NCBI GenBank assembly: GCA_944326765.1
Contig: CALVFE010000009.1
Span: forward strand, 1 to 43,218
Direction of reading: 5' to 3'
Origin: an uncultured Elusimicrobiales bacterium
Lineage (GTDB): Bacteria; Elusimicrobiota; Elusimicrobia; Elusimicrobiales; Elusimicrobiaceae
DNA: 43,218 bases
The translations under genes and the position numbers were made by a program. Below, piece after piece: positions 32,823 to 40,872 of the stretch (position 1 is its first letter; the number at the start of each line of letters is the position of its first letter). Under the pieces are notes generated by a model that did no database searches, was not told the DNA's origin, and saw nothing but the letters and a program-made list of their open reading frames with translations.

Positions 32823-32853
32823 AAAAAAAGGCGGGCATTTAAGCCCGCCTTTT
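32823..32853 (-). terminator. Terminator of the phosphofructokinase gene
   Basis: AAAAGGCGGGC (32826-32836) pairs with GCCCGCCTTTT (32843-32853). The minus strand ends in seven Ts. Confidence 0.93.
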
Positions 32854-32864
32854 AAAACATGTTT

Positions 32865-34559
32865 TTATTTTACTTTTTTACCTTGTTCCAACAGCAGGGT
32901 AACGGTGGTCATGTCCGTAATTTCAGCCGGACCAAAGTACTGAATCGGACCGGGAAATACATACAGGTCAGCCTCCGCCCAGACGGCGCGGTTTTTGGCA
33001 AGGTGCTTAAACGGTTCGCCTTTCAGTTCTACCAAGGCTTTTTTGATGACGGGTTTTTCTTTTCCTTTGCGGCGTTCGATGTTCATCATCATGGTCAGCG
33101 GAATGCCGCCGCATTCCCAATCTTGTGCTTTTTTGGTCAATTTGCGTACGGAAGAAAGGTACCCGGAACATTTGTTAAGCGCCAGTACCGCGGCGTTGTA
33201 GCCCAGCGCGTATGTATAATTGGCGTCAAAAGTAGAAGGAACACCGCAACGGCCTTCATAACCAAAGAAGTGAGTAATAGCGGCGAATTTTCCGTCGTAT
33301 TTACCTGCTTTCTTCATTTCGGCCAGCTTGGTGCGCAGCATTTCCACCAGCAGTTTCTCGGTCTCGATGAGCGAAACCTGTACGTTGCCGTGCGGATCGC
33401 GGTCCAACATTAACTGGCTGGCGATGCCTTCTGGCAGCGATTTCATCAAATCGGCCAGTTTAGCCGGCAGTTTGGAGAGAATAAACGCTTTCTTTTCCGC
33501 TACGGACGTCATGTCGGAAAGTTCGGCTTCGTGGTCGGCCAGCGAGTCGTTCAGCGCGCTGATGAGTTCTTTCATTTCCGGAATAAATTCAATCAGTCCT
33601 TCCGGCACGAGTACGACGCCAAAGTTTTTACCGGCCTTTGCACGTTTGGCGATGAGTTGGGCCAAATTATCCACCACTTGTCCCAAAGTCATCTTTTTGG
33701 CCAGTACTTCTTCTCCGATCAGTACGGCGTTGGGGTGGGTTTTGAAGGCCACTTCCAACGTAATGTGCGAGGCGCTTCTGCCCATTAAGCGGATAAAATG
33801 CCAGTATTTGCGCGCGGAATTGACGTCGCGGCAGATGTTGCCCACGAGTTCGGCGTAGATCTTGGTGGCGGTGTCAAAACCGAAAGAAGTTTCAATTTGT
33901 TTGTTTTTGAGATCTCCGTCAATGGTCTTGGGTACGCCGATTACGCTGATATCTACTCCTTGTTGTTTGAGATATTCGGCAATTACGCAGGCGTTGGTGT
34001 TGGAGTCATCTCCCCCTACGACGACCAGCGCGTCGAGCTTGTTGGCGATTAAATTGTCTTTGGCGGCTTTTAATTGTTCGGCGGTTTCAATTTTGGTGCG
34101 GCCGGATTGAATTAAATCAAACCCGCCGGTATTGCGGTAATCTTTCATCAAAGCCGGGGTAATTTCCACCCATTTGTTTTCCACGATGCCGCTCGGCCCG
34201 CCTAAAAATCCGAATAATTTGTTTTTGGAGTTGGCTTTTTTAAGACCGTCTAAAAGTCCGCCGATGACGTTGTGGCCGCCGGGGGCTTGCCCGCCGGACA
34301 GCACGACTCCTACGCGAACGGCTTTTTTGGTTGCGGCGTTATTAGCGCCTTTGACAAAAGTGATTTCCGGCAGCCCGTAGGTATTCGGGAAAATGCGTTT
34401 TACGGAAGTCTGATCGGCTACGCTTTTGGTGGCTTTGCCGGCTTTCGGTTTAACGAAGGCGGGGCCTTTTTTTAAAATAGCGGGCAGCACGGGCTGAAAT
34501 TTGCAGCGGTGTTGCTGAAGTTGGGAACACTCCTGATTAACAGCTTTTTTAGTGGACAT
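32865..34559 (-). CDS. pfp: Pyrophosphate-dependent 6-phosphofructokinase
   Basis: 564 residues from the ATG 6 nt after AGGAG; an ATG two codons earlier abuts the ribosome site. VGVVLSGGQAPGGHNVI is the N-terminal nucleotide/PPi loop. VVVGGDDSNTNA has GGDD, the Asp that marks PPi rather than ATP use (ATP enzymes have GGDG). GVPKTIDGDLKN holds the catalytic Asp and the PPi-specific Lys. The length (about 560) fits the long PPi-PFK group of spirochaetes, chlamydiae and plants. It converts fructose-6-phosphate and PPi to fructose-1,6-bisphosphate and phosphate, reversibly, in glycolysis. Single-gene unit with an extended -10 promoter and its own terminator. Confidence 0.94.
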   Translation of the reverse strand: MSTKKAVNQECSQLQQHRCKFQPVLPAILKKGPAFVKPKAGKATKSVADQTSVKRIFPNTYGLPEITFVKGANNAATKKAVRVGVVLSGGQAPGGHNVIGGLLDGLKKANSKNKLFGFLGGPSGIVENKWVEITPALMKDYRNTGGFDLIQSGRTKIETAEQLKAAKDNLIANKLDALVVVGGDDSNTNACVIAEYLKQQGVDISVIGVPKTIDGDLKNKQIETSFGFDTATKIYAELVGNICRDVNSARKYWHFIRLMGRSASHITLEVAFKTHPNAVLIGEEVLAKKMTLGQVVDNLAQLIAKRAKAGKNFGVVLVPEGLIEFIPEMKELISALNDSLADHEAELSDMTSVAEKKAFILSKLPAKLADLMKSLPEGIASQLMLDRDPHGNVQVSLIETEKLLVEMLRTKLAEMKKAGKYDGKFAAITHFFGYEGRCGVPSTFDANYTYALGYNAAVLALNKCSGYLSSVRKLTKKAQDWECGGIPLTMMMNIERRKGKEKPVIKKALVELKGEPFKHLAKNRAVWAEADLYVFPGPIQYFGPAEITDMTTVTLLLEQGKKVK

Positions 34560-34595
34560 TGTCATCTCCTGTAAAAAATGAAAATCCTTTTATTT

Positions 34596-34604
34596 ATTAT
34601 ACCA
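34596..34604 (-). promoter_or_regulatory. Extended -10 promoter of the phosphofructokinase gene
   Basis: Minus-strand TGGTATAAT matches TGnTATAAT exactly. Start near 34589, leader about 30 nt with AGGAG. Confidence 0.6.
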
Positions 34605-34627
34605 AATTCAATTCGTACGCGTGAGGC

Positions 34628-34689
34628 AAAGCCCCTGTCTTGTCGGGCGGGTTACGGGGGCGGCGTCGGGTTTATCTCCCGTGGGCTTT
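34628..34689. other. GC-rich fold in the 34566-34979 geneless stretch
   Basis: AAAGCCC (34628-34634) pairs with GGGCTTT (34683-34689), enclosing ACGGG/CCCGT (34654-34658 with 34678-34682). The first arm can instead pair with GGGC at 34645-34648. The patch is clearly more GC-rich than its surroundings. The rest of this ~410-bp stretch holds the phosphofructokinase promoter, a palindrome TTTTTGCGGCAAAAA (34920-34934) and presumably the tRNA promoter; no gene is seen. Confidence 0.35.
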
Positions 34690-34979
34690 CTATAAAAATT
34701 ACAGCGTGCCATTTTGTTGTTTTGTTGTAACCTAAATCAATATAGGGGAATTGAAATTGTATAGTATCGCTATCGCGTTAAGGTTGCTTTCCATTTATCT
34801 TCCACTCATCGACGTTTGAAAACCGGCGAGGTTTTGCGGGTGGGTTTTGTCGGATTCCAAACAAACAAATTGATACGAAACATCAATTTTGCTAAAATGT
34901 AGATAACAATTTAAATGGTTTTTGCGGCAAAAAGGAATAGATTGCCAATCCGAAAACCGAAACTGTTTTTCGTTATATT

Positions 34980-35051
34980 GCCCCCATAGCTCAATGGATA
35001 GAGCATCTGCCTTCTAAGCAGGGGATATAGGTTCGATTCCTATTGGGGGTA
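34980..35051 (+). tRNA. tRNA-Arg (anticodon UCU)
   Basis: Complete cloverleaf. Acceptor GCCCCCA (34980-34986) pairs with TGGGGGT (35044-35050), with a G-T closing pair. D stem is GCTC/GAGC. Anticodon stem TCTGC/GCAGG has loop CTTCTAA, giving anticodon TCT at 35013-35015. T arm is ATAGG-TTCGATT-CCTAT. Variable loop is 4 nt, discriminator A35051. The 3' CCA is not encoded (TTC follows), so it is added by tRNA nucleotidyltransferase. It reads AGA/AGG arginine codons. Confidence 0.96.
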
Positions 35052-35064
35052 TTCTTGTAGAAAG

Positions 35065-35100
35065 GGATTTTGGCGGTGTTGCTAAAATCCATTTTTGTTT
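35065..35100 (+). terminator. Terminator of the tRNA-Arg gene
   Basis: GGATTTTGGC (35065-35074) pairs with GCTAAAATCC (35081-35090), one G-U, then ATTTTTGTTT. Confidence 0.8.
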
Positions 35101-35250
35101 TCTGCCTCTATTTTCCCTTGAAAACAAACTGCAGCTCGGAAACGTTTTTAAAGTCGAGCGACTTAGATTAAAAATTTGCCGAAAATAGGTATTTTTCTGC
35201 AATTTTTTACTATAGTAGGAAATAATAAAAAAGATCCGAGGAACTTGCTT

Positions 35251-36117
35251 ATGAAAAAAATGTTCAGTGTGTTGTTGCTGCTTTGTGTGCCGCTGGTTTC
35301 TTTTGGACAATTAACGAAATTGTCAGCTGCTGCGGGAGAATCGTTGTTGAAACAAAGTTCAAAAGTTTCTCCCAATGTCTCCAGCAAGTTGTTTAAAGCC
35401 CGTTATGCAATGTCTAACCAGACTATCCAGACATTGGGGCAAATGCATGCCAATAAGGTGGCTGCTATTTTTTCCGATCCTAAAATCGAGACGGCGGTTG
35501 CCCAAGCGTTGGTAACACAGCTGCAGGAAGAATCGGCCTTGACTTTAGCCCGTCTGACAGCCCAGATGAATAAAGAATATGCCCAATGGGCAGATGCCTT
35601 ACTGCGGGAAAGAAATCCTAATTTTTTACCTCAAAAAAATGAGTCCTTGCCGGGGCTGCTGGCTATTTCTCCGGATCCTAAAGCAAAACCCGATATTACC
35701 CCCCGCTTTTTTCGGGAATGGACAACTACGATCCCGGCGTTTGATTGCAAAGAAATGCATATTTATATGACGGCAAAAAATCATATACGGCCGTCAGATG
35801 ATCTGAAAACGAATCGTTACTATCAAAAACAGATGGCAAAATCGAACCGTGCCTTGCTGCGGATATCTAAGGAATCCGCCCAGTGCGTATCGGATTTGGT
35901 GTATTTGCTGAATTTGTATCCGTCTTTATTTAAAGATTCCCTTACTCTTTTGGCTTATAAACTAGATGGAGCTTTACAGACGGAATTTACCGTTTATCTG
36001 CGTCAGATGATAGACGTTCCCGCTCTAAAAAATAAATCAGGAAGGACAGTTGGGTTCCAAATAAGTGATACTTCCTTACCGCCATTGAAGGGAGAAACAT
36101 TTACTGGTTTTCATTAA
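35251..36117 (+). CDS. Secreted helical protein of unknown family (paralogue C)
   Basis: 288 residues from ATG 35251, with GAGGAA upstream; the open frame to 35176 adds an implausible leader. Signal peptide MKKMFSVLLLLCVPLVSFG, then an all-helical region with no known motif. Residues 208-254 align without gaps to residues 219-265 of the protein at 6527-7429 (shared YP..F, paired Leu, T.F..YLR). LPGLLA and IPAFDCKEM have counterparts LPDLFA and IPSKKLDKM there. A strong terminator follows immediately. Probably periplasmic or secreted; function unknown. Confidence 0.75.
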   Translation: MKKMFSVLLLLCVPLVSFGQLTKLSAAAGESLLKQSSKVSPNVSSKLFKARYAMSNQTIQTLGQMHANKVAAIFSDPKIETAVAQALVTQLQEESALTLARLTAQMNKEYAQWADALLRERNPNFLPQKNESLPGLLAISPDPKAKPDITPRFFREWTTTIPAFDCKEMHIYMTAKNHIRPSDDLKTNRYYQKQMAKSNRALLRISKESAQCVSDLVYLLNLYPSLFKDSLTLLAYKLDGALQTEFTVYLRQMIDVPALKNKSGRTVGFQISDTSLPPLKGETFTGFH

Positions 36118-36123
36118 AAACTT

Positions 36124-36151
36124 CCCCGCGTTACGCGGGGTTGTTTTTTTC
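36124..36151 (+). terminator. Terminator after secreted paralogue C
   Basis: CCCCGCG (36124-36130), TTA, CGCGGGG (36134-36140), then TTGTTTTTTT. Confidence 0.92.
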
Positions 36152-36208
36152 TTCTGTAAGGTCGGAGTAAAATGCTAAAATAAAGGGGAACATTTTTCTG
36201 GAGTTTTT

Positions 36209-37414
36209 ATGGCTAAAAATTTATCTTTTTCATATTCAAAAATGAGCATGTATAAAGAGTGCCCCCAAAAATACAAATTTCGCTACATCTATATGATTGC
36301 GGAACAGCCGAAATATTATTTTTCATTTGGAACCGCGCTGCACGCTGTTATGGAATATATTTATAATCCGGATCATGCTTCCTTTCCCACCTTGGCACAA
36401 GCACTTGCTTTTTTCGAAAAGCATTGGAGTCAAACCTCTTTTGAACAAAAAGGCTACGCCTCCGCTGAGAAAGAATTGGCGGGTTATGCCGAAGGAAGGC
36501 AGATTCTCGAATCTTATTACGCCAAACACGCTGCGAATTTCGTTTCCCCTCTTTCGGTAGAGTTAAAGAGCACGCTGAGTATGGACGGATTAAGTTTGAC
36601 CAGTATTTTAGACCGCATTGATTATATGGGTGACGGACTGGTAAAAATAGTGGATTATAAAACCGGAAAAACCGTACAGCGCGTGCCCGATCAGTTATAT
36701 ATGTATCAGAAAGTGGTGGAAAATTCCCCCGATATTAAAAAATTAGTGCAGCAAAAAGATCCGGCTGCCAAAGAATTACGGGTAGGACAGCTGAGCTTTT
36801 ATCATTTACCCACTCTGCAGGAAATGACATTTGAGCGGGCGGCCGATAAAGAAATTTTTGAATTTTGGCAAGGAGTTTTAAAAATAGTCGATAATATTCG
36901 TGCTGGAAAATTTGCTCCCACCCCCGGCGAAAATCAATGCCGCTGGTGCGATTACCGCAATATCTGCCCGGTATTTACGGGGAAAGAATATGATCCCGCC
37001 GCGGCCGCCGCCGGTCTGTCCGTTCTGCCGGCCGGTTCAATGCCGGAGTCCGCAAAAACGGAGCAAGATGTGTTGAGCGAAAAAATCGACCGCTGCGGCG
37101 CTCTGCTCGAAGAAGCCAAAAGCCTTCAGCAGGAAATCATCGCGCTGATGAAAAAAAATCAGTTTGAACGCCATTTCGGCAAGAACTATAAGGCCGAGCT
37201 TTCCCGTATTGAAAAACTGGAATTTACCGACAAAGAAAAAGTGGTGGAACTCTTACGCACGCTGAAATTAATTGCCAAGGTGTTGGTGCCTACTCAAAGC
37301 ACGGTGGCCGGGCTGCTGCAGGACTCGTCCGTACCGGCGGAGGCAAAAGCCAAACTCAAAGCTTTTGCCAAGACTTCGGAGCAAGTGTCTTTAGAAATTG
37401 AAAAATCGGAGTAA
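36209..37414 (+). CDS. Stand-alone Fe-S RecB/Cas4-like PD-(D/E)XK nuclease
   Basis: 401 residues. FSYSKMSMYKECPQKYKFRY holds the first Cys (near residue 18), and CRWCDYRNICPVF (near residues 246-258) holds the other three, the 4Cys iron-sulfur staple of AddB/Cas4/RecB-family nucleases. GTALHAVMEYIY is motif I, ILDRIDYM and KIVDYKTGK supply the catalytic Asp and D-x-K, and QLYMYQ is the QhxxY motif. It would degrade or trim DNA ends. A C-terminal helical extension (about 290-400) is additional. There is no helicase, cas or addA gene nearby. TGGAG lies upstream; the next gene starts 4 nt after its stop. Confidence 0.88.
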   Translation: MAKNLSFSYSKMSMYKECPQKYKFRYIYMIAEQPKYYFSFGTALHAVMEYIYNPDHASFPTLAQALAFFEKHWSQTSFEQKGYASAEKELAGYAEGRQILESYYAKHAANFVSPLSVELKSTLSMDGLSLTSILDRIDYMGDGLVKIVDYKTGKTVQRVPDQLYMYQKVVENSPDIKKLVQQKDPAAKELRVGQLSFYHLPTLQEMTFERAADKEIFEFWQGVLKIVDNIRAGKFAPTPGENQCRWCDYRNICPVFTGKEYDPAAAAAGLSVLPAGSMPESAKTEQDVLSEKIDRCGALLEEAKSLQQEIIALMKKNQFERHFGKNYKAELSRIEKLEFTDKEKVVELLRTLKLIAKVLVPTQSTVAGLLQDSSVPAEAKAKLKAFAKTSEQVSLEIEKSE

Positions 37415-37418
37415 ATAT

Positions 37419-39368
37419 ATGGCCGTGGAGAAAAATGATTTTCGGTTTAAATTTTCGTTGGCAACGGTGTTGGGATTTGCGGCCTTGTTTACGGCAGCGC
37501 GAGCGGCCTTGTTTTTGTTGAATCGTGATTTCTTTTCCGGCTTGAACGCGACAGAAATTCTGTTTGCCTTTTTAAACGGCCTGCGGTTTGATTTTTCCGT
37601 CATCGCTCTTTTTGTCGGACCGGTTATTTTGTTGCTTAATTTGCCTGTAAAATCTTTCCGTTGGGCTAAAATATGGACTTCTTTTTTAGTGGCTCAATGG
37701 ATAGTAATGGCGGGGTTTTTGATTGGCGATTTGATTTATTTTCCGAAGGTAAACCGTCATATCGCGGAGGAAGTGGTCCAACTTTCTAACGACTGGGGTT
37801 TTATTATCTCTTATATGATTACGCAAACCTGGCTGCCGCTGATTTTGCTGTTGGGCGCCTTGGCGGCGGCGATTGTTTTCATTTCCCGTTATATTAATAA
37901 ACATTATGCCCCGCGGGCTTGGGGAATAGGAAAAAACGCGGCATTTTTATTGACACTGATCGCTTTGTGTATTCTAGGCATACGCGGGCATCTGGGCGGC
38001 GGAAAATCACTCGGCGTAGCCGACGTATATAATTATACGGATTCCCCCGCCGGTTCCGCGCTTATCTTAAACGGCGCGTTTACGGCCTATCAGGTTGGGC
38101 GAAAAGGCGCGGTGGATATTGTGAACAACTATCCGGTTGAACAAGCTGTTTCCAATACGCAAAAATTATTAGTTTCTCCCGATGAAATGCTTTTGGATAA
38201 AACCTATCCCTTGATGCGTCAGCATACCGATGAAAAAAAGCCGCTTTCTTATAATGTGTTAATCGTATTATTAGAAGGCTGGCACCCCTATTATATAGAT
38301 GGTTTATCCCATAATCAATTTGGGGCGACTCCTGTTTTCGATCAGCTTATTCAAGACGGTGTAAATTTTACCAATGCGTATGCAGCCGGCCAAAGAAGTA
38401 TTTTTGGATTCGCCGCCGTATTTGCCGGGCTTCCTTGGGTGCCGGGGCTGCCTATGTTTGGCTATGGGCTGGAATTGGCGGCTCTTTCTCCGATGCCGAA
38501 ACATTTTTCCAAAATGGGGTATTACACCTTTTTCGCGCAGACTTCCCACCGTAGTTCTTATCGATTGTGTGCGTTGGCGTCGTATTTGGGGGCGAAAGAA
38601 AGTTATGGTTGGGAAGATATGCCTCAGCTTTTGCCTTATAAAGAGAAAGCGCCTTTCGGATACGATTACGATATGATGATGTTTGCCGCAGATAAGATTA
38701 AAAACCGCAAAGAAAAGAATTTTATGGGAATGCTTTTTACCGGTATTACCCACGAACCGTTTACTTCCACCCTGCCCCAGTTTGATAAATATCCCTATGA
38801 TTCCTGGGAGCATGGTTTTCTTAACACGCTTTCTTTTGCGGATTGGTCGATTGGAGAATTGTTGAAACGTGCCAAGAAGGACGGTTGGTTTGAGGATACC
38901 ATTTTCGTATTTGTGGCGGATCATACTTCCGGGGGGCCGGCTGATGATTCCCTAAAAAATCACTTTCGGATCCCGTTGGTCATTTACGCCCCCAAAATTT
39001 TAAAGCCGCGCCAAATTGACTACGTCGTTTCCCAGACGGATTTAATTCCTACTATTTACCGATTGACGGGGCTAACCCCCGTTTATACCGCTTTCGGCCG
39101 GGATATGTTCGATCCCGCTACGGACGGAGTCGCTTTGGTGTCGGAAGGGGTAAATATCGGGCTCATTACGTCGGATGGAGAAATTCGCCACGGGGGCGGA
39201 AAAATCTTGTCTTCAAAAGCTTATACGCCCGATTTTGAGGTGGAACAAGCCGAGGAAACCTTGCTGTCTTTGGATAAAACCGCCCACACGCTGTTAAAAG
39301 AGAACCACTGGTATAATCCGGCATTTGATGTACCATACAGCAATGGAGGCAAGCCCGATGGAAAATAA
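37419..39368 (+). CDS. LtaS/MdoB-like membrane phosphoglycerol transferase (AlkP superfamily)
   Basis: 649 residues from ATG 37419 with CGGAG upstream; an upstream in-frame TTG lies in the previous gene. Five N-terminal membrane helices are followed by an extracytoplasmic sulfatase-type domain (about 275-620). NVLIVLLEGWHPYY gives the first metal-binding Glu, AAGQRSIFGF the nucleophile region (Ser in place of the usual Thr), and FVFVADHTSG the D-H metal ligands. Such enzymes move phosphoglycerol from phosphatidylglycerol to lipoteichoic acid (Gram-positives) or periplasmic glucans (MdoB). In this diderm, a glucan or other surface acceptor is more likely. It overlaps the kinase gene by 11 nt. 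Confidence 0.85.
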   Translation: MAVEKNDFRFKFSLATVLGFAALFTAARAALFLLNRDFFSGLNATEILFAFLNGLRFDFSVIALFVGPVILLLNLPVKSFRWAKIWTSFLVAQWIVMAGFLIGDLIYFPKVNRHIAEEVVQLSNDWGFIISYMITQTWLPLILLLGALAAAIVFISRYINKHYAPRAWGIGKNAAFLLTLIALCILGIRGHLGGGKSLGVADVYNYTDSPAGSALILNGAFTAYQVGRKGAVDIVNNYPVEQAVSNTQKLLVSPDEMLLDKTYPLMRQHTDEKKPLSYNVLIVLLEGWHPYYIDGLSHNQFGATPVFDQLIQDGVNFTNAYAAGQRSIFGFAAVFAGLPWVPGLPMFGYGLELAALSPMPKHFSKMGYYTFFAQTSHRSSYRLCALASYLGAKESYGWEDMPQLLPYKEKAPFGYDYDMMMFAADKIKNRKEKNFMGMLFTGITHEPFTSTLPQFDKYPYDSWEHGFLNTLSFADWSIGELLKRAKKDGWFEDTIFVFVADHTSGGPADDSLKNHFRIPLVIYAPKILKPRQIDYVVSQTDLIPTIYRLTGLTPVYTAFGRDMFDPATDGVALVSEGVNIGLITSDGEIRHGGGKILSSKAYTPDFEVEQAEETLLSLDKTAHTLLKENHWYNPAFDVPYSNGGKPDGK

Positions 39369-40812
39369 ACAATTTATTATTGCTTTGGATCAGGGAACGT
39401 CTGGATCTCGTGCGTTTGCGGTAACGTCGGATGGAACGGTTTACGCACAGAAAAGTGCAGCGCTTTCCCCTTCCCGTCCGGCCGATGGCCTTTCGGAATA
39501 TAACGCGCAAGATTTGGTGCAGAGCCAATTGAGCGTATTAAATGCTTTATTAGATGAAGTCGGCCCGCAAAATGTAATTTCTCTGGCGGTTACCTCGCAG
39601 CGTTCAACGGTGGTATTGTGGGATCAGCAGACCGGCGCCGCGCTGGCGCCGGTACTTACTTGGGAAGACGGACGTGCTTTTGCGGAAGCAGAACGCGCGG
39701 CGGTTTCGCAGGAAGAAGTCCACACGGTAACTGGGTTATATAAAACCCCTTATTTTTCAGCTCCCAAAATCGCCTGGTGTTTAAAAAATCTGCCTCCCGT
39801 GCGTTTGGCGTTGGAATTAGGGCATTTGCGAGTGGCTCCGGTGGCTTCCTATTTGATTTGGAAATTGACGCAGGGAAAGACCTTTGCCACAGATGTAACA
39901 TTAGCCCAACGAATGCTTTTGTTGGATATGCACACCAAGAACTGGAGTGATAAATTGTGCCGCGCCTTTGGAATTACCCCTTCGGTATTGCCGCAGATTT
40001 TACCCACCTCGGCCGATTACGGCGTTTATGAATATAAAGGCGTTTCTATTCCTATTACCGTTTGCGCGGGAGATCAGCAGGCTTCGGTTGTATTTACGGG
40101 GCTGGCCAAGGGAGAAAGCTGCATCAATTATGGTACGGGGGCATTCTTGCTTTATAATGTCGGAAAAGAGGCGGTTTCGCTGCCGGGGGTGTTAACTTCC
40201 CTTTCAGTGGCTGATAAAGCGGGAAACTGTGATTTTTTATTAGAGGGGCCGGTTAATGCCGCCGGCAGCGTGCTGGCATGGTTAAACGCCCAAGGTATAG
40301 CCTTTGATTCCTTTCAAATAGACGCACTGTGCAAAGAAGCCAAACAGCCGGTGTGGTTGTTGCCGGCCTTGGGAGGGCTGGGGGCGCCTTATTGGGATTT
40401 TTCTCTTTCTCCAATAGCGGCCGGTTTATCCCCCCGCACGCGTAAACCGGATTGGGTTTGCGGCGGGATTCGTTCCATTGCTTTTTTAGTGGCGGATATT
40501 GCGGCCTATTTGCATGTGAATGGGTTTCCCTTGGGAACTTCGGTAAAAGTAACGGGCGGACTTTCTCAAGTGGGTTATTTGACGCAATGCCAAGCGGATT
40601 TATTGCAAAGTGAAATCTGCACGCTGCAGGAAAATGAAAGCACCGTGTTAGGGGCAGCCCGTTTGGCGGCGCAGCAAGCCGGCTGGAAAACCGAAAAATG
40701 GGAACCGGCTGTGTCCGAACGAATTTTTCCGGCTTTGAGTGCTCCGGAAGCCCGTTCGTTGTATAACCGTTGGAAGACTTTTGTAACTTGGTGTAAAAGT
40801 TATTCCGTGTGA
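39358..40812 (+). CDS. FGGY-family carbohydrate kinase, glycerol-kinase-like
   Basis: 484 residues from ATG 39358, with GGAGG 8 nt upstream. IALDQGTSGSRAFAV is the N-terminal phosphate loop, VTSQRSTVVLWD and LTWEDGRA are substrate-site stretches, GDQQASVVF and NYGTGAFLLYN the second ATPase lobe, and LGGLGAPYWD corresponds to the FGGY signature region of glycerol kinase. It phosphorylates a polyol, probably glycerol to glycerol-3-phosphate. Coupling by an 11-nt overlap to the phosphoglycerol transferase gene suggests that it recycles glycerol (or diacylglycerol-derived product) from that pathway. Related FGGY kinases for other sugars cannot be excluded. Confidence 0.85.
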   Translation: MENKQFIIALDQGTSGSRAFAVTSDGTVYAQKSAALSPSRPADGLSEYNAQDLVQSQLSVLNALLDEVGPQNVISLAVTSQRSTVVLWDQQTGAALAPVLTWEDGRAFAEAERAAVSQEEVHTVTGLYKTPYFSAPKIAWCLKNLPPVRLALELGHLRVAPVASYLIWKLTQGKTFATDVTLAQRMLLLDMHTKNWSDKLCRAFGITPSVLPQILPTSADYGVYEYKGVSIPITVCAGDQQASVVFTGLAKGESCINYGTGAFLLYNVGKEAVSLPGVLTSLSVADKAGNCDFLLEGPVNAAGSVLAWLNAQGIAFDSFQIDALCKEAKQPVWLLPALGGLGAPYWDFSLSPIAAGLSPRTRKPDWVCGGIRSIAFLVADIAAYLHVNGFPLGTSVKVTGGLSQVGYLTQCQADLLQSEICTLQENESTVLGAARLAAQQAGWKTEKWEPAVSERIFPALSAPEARSLYNRWKTFVTWCKSYSV

Positions 40813-40827
40813 ATGATACAATATGCA

Positions 40828-40857
40828 AAAAACCCGGAGCGTCAGCTCCGGGTTTTT
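40828..40857. terminator. Terminator between convergent kinase and ankyrin genes
   Basis: AAAAACCCGGAGC (40828-40840), GTCA, GCTCCGGGTTTTT (40845-40857). Confidence 0.93.
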
Positions 40858-40872
40858 AATACGGACAAACCA

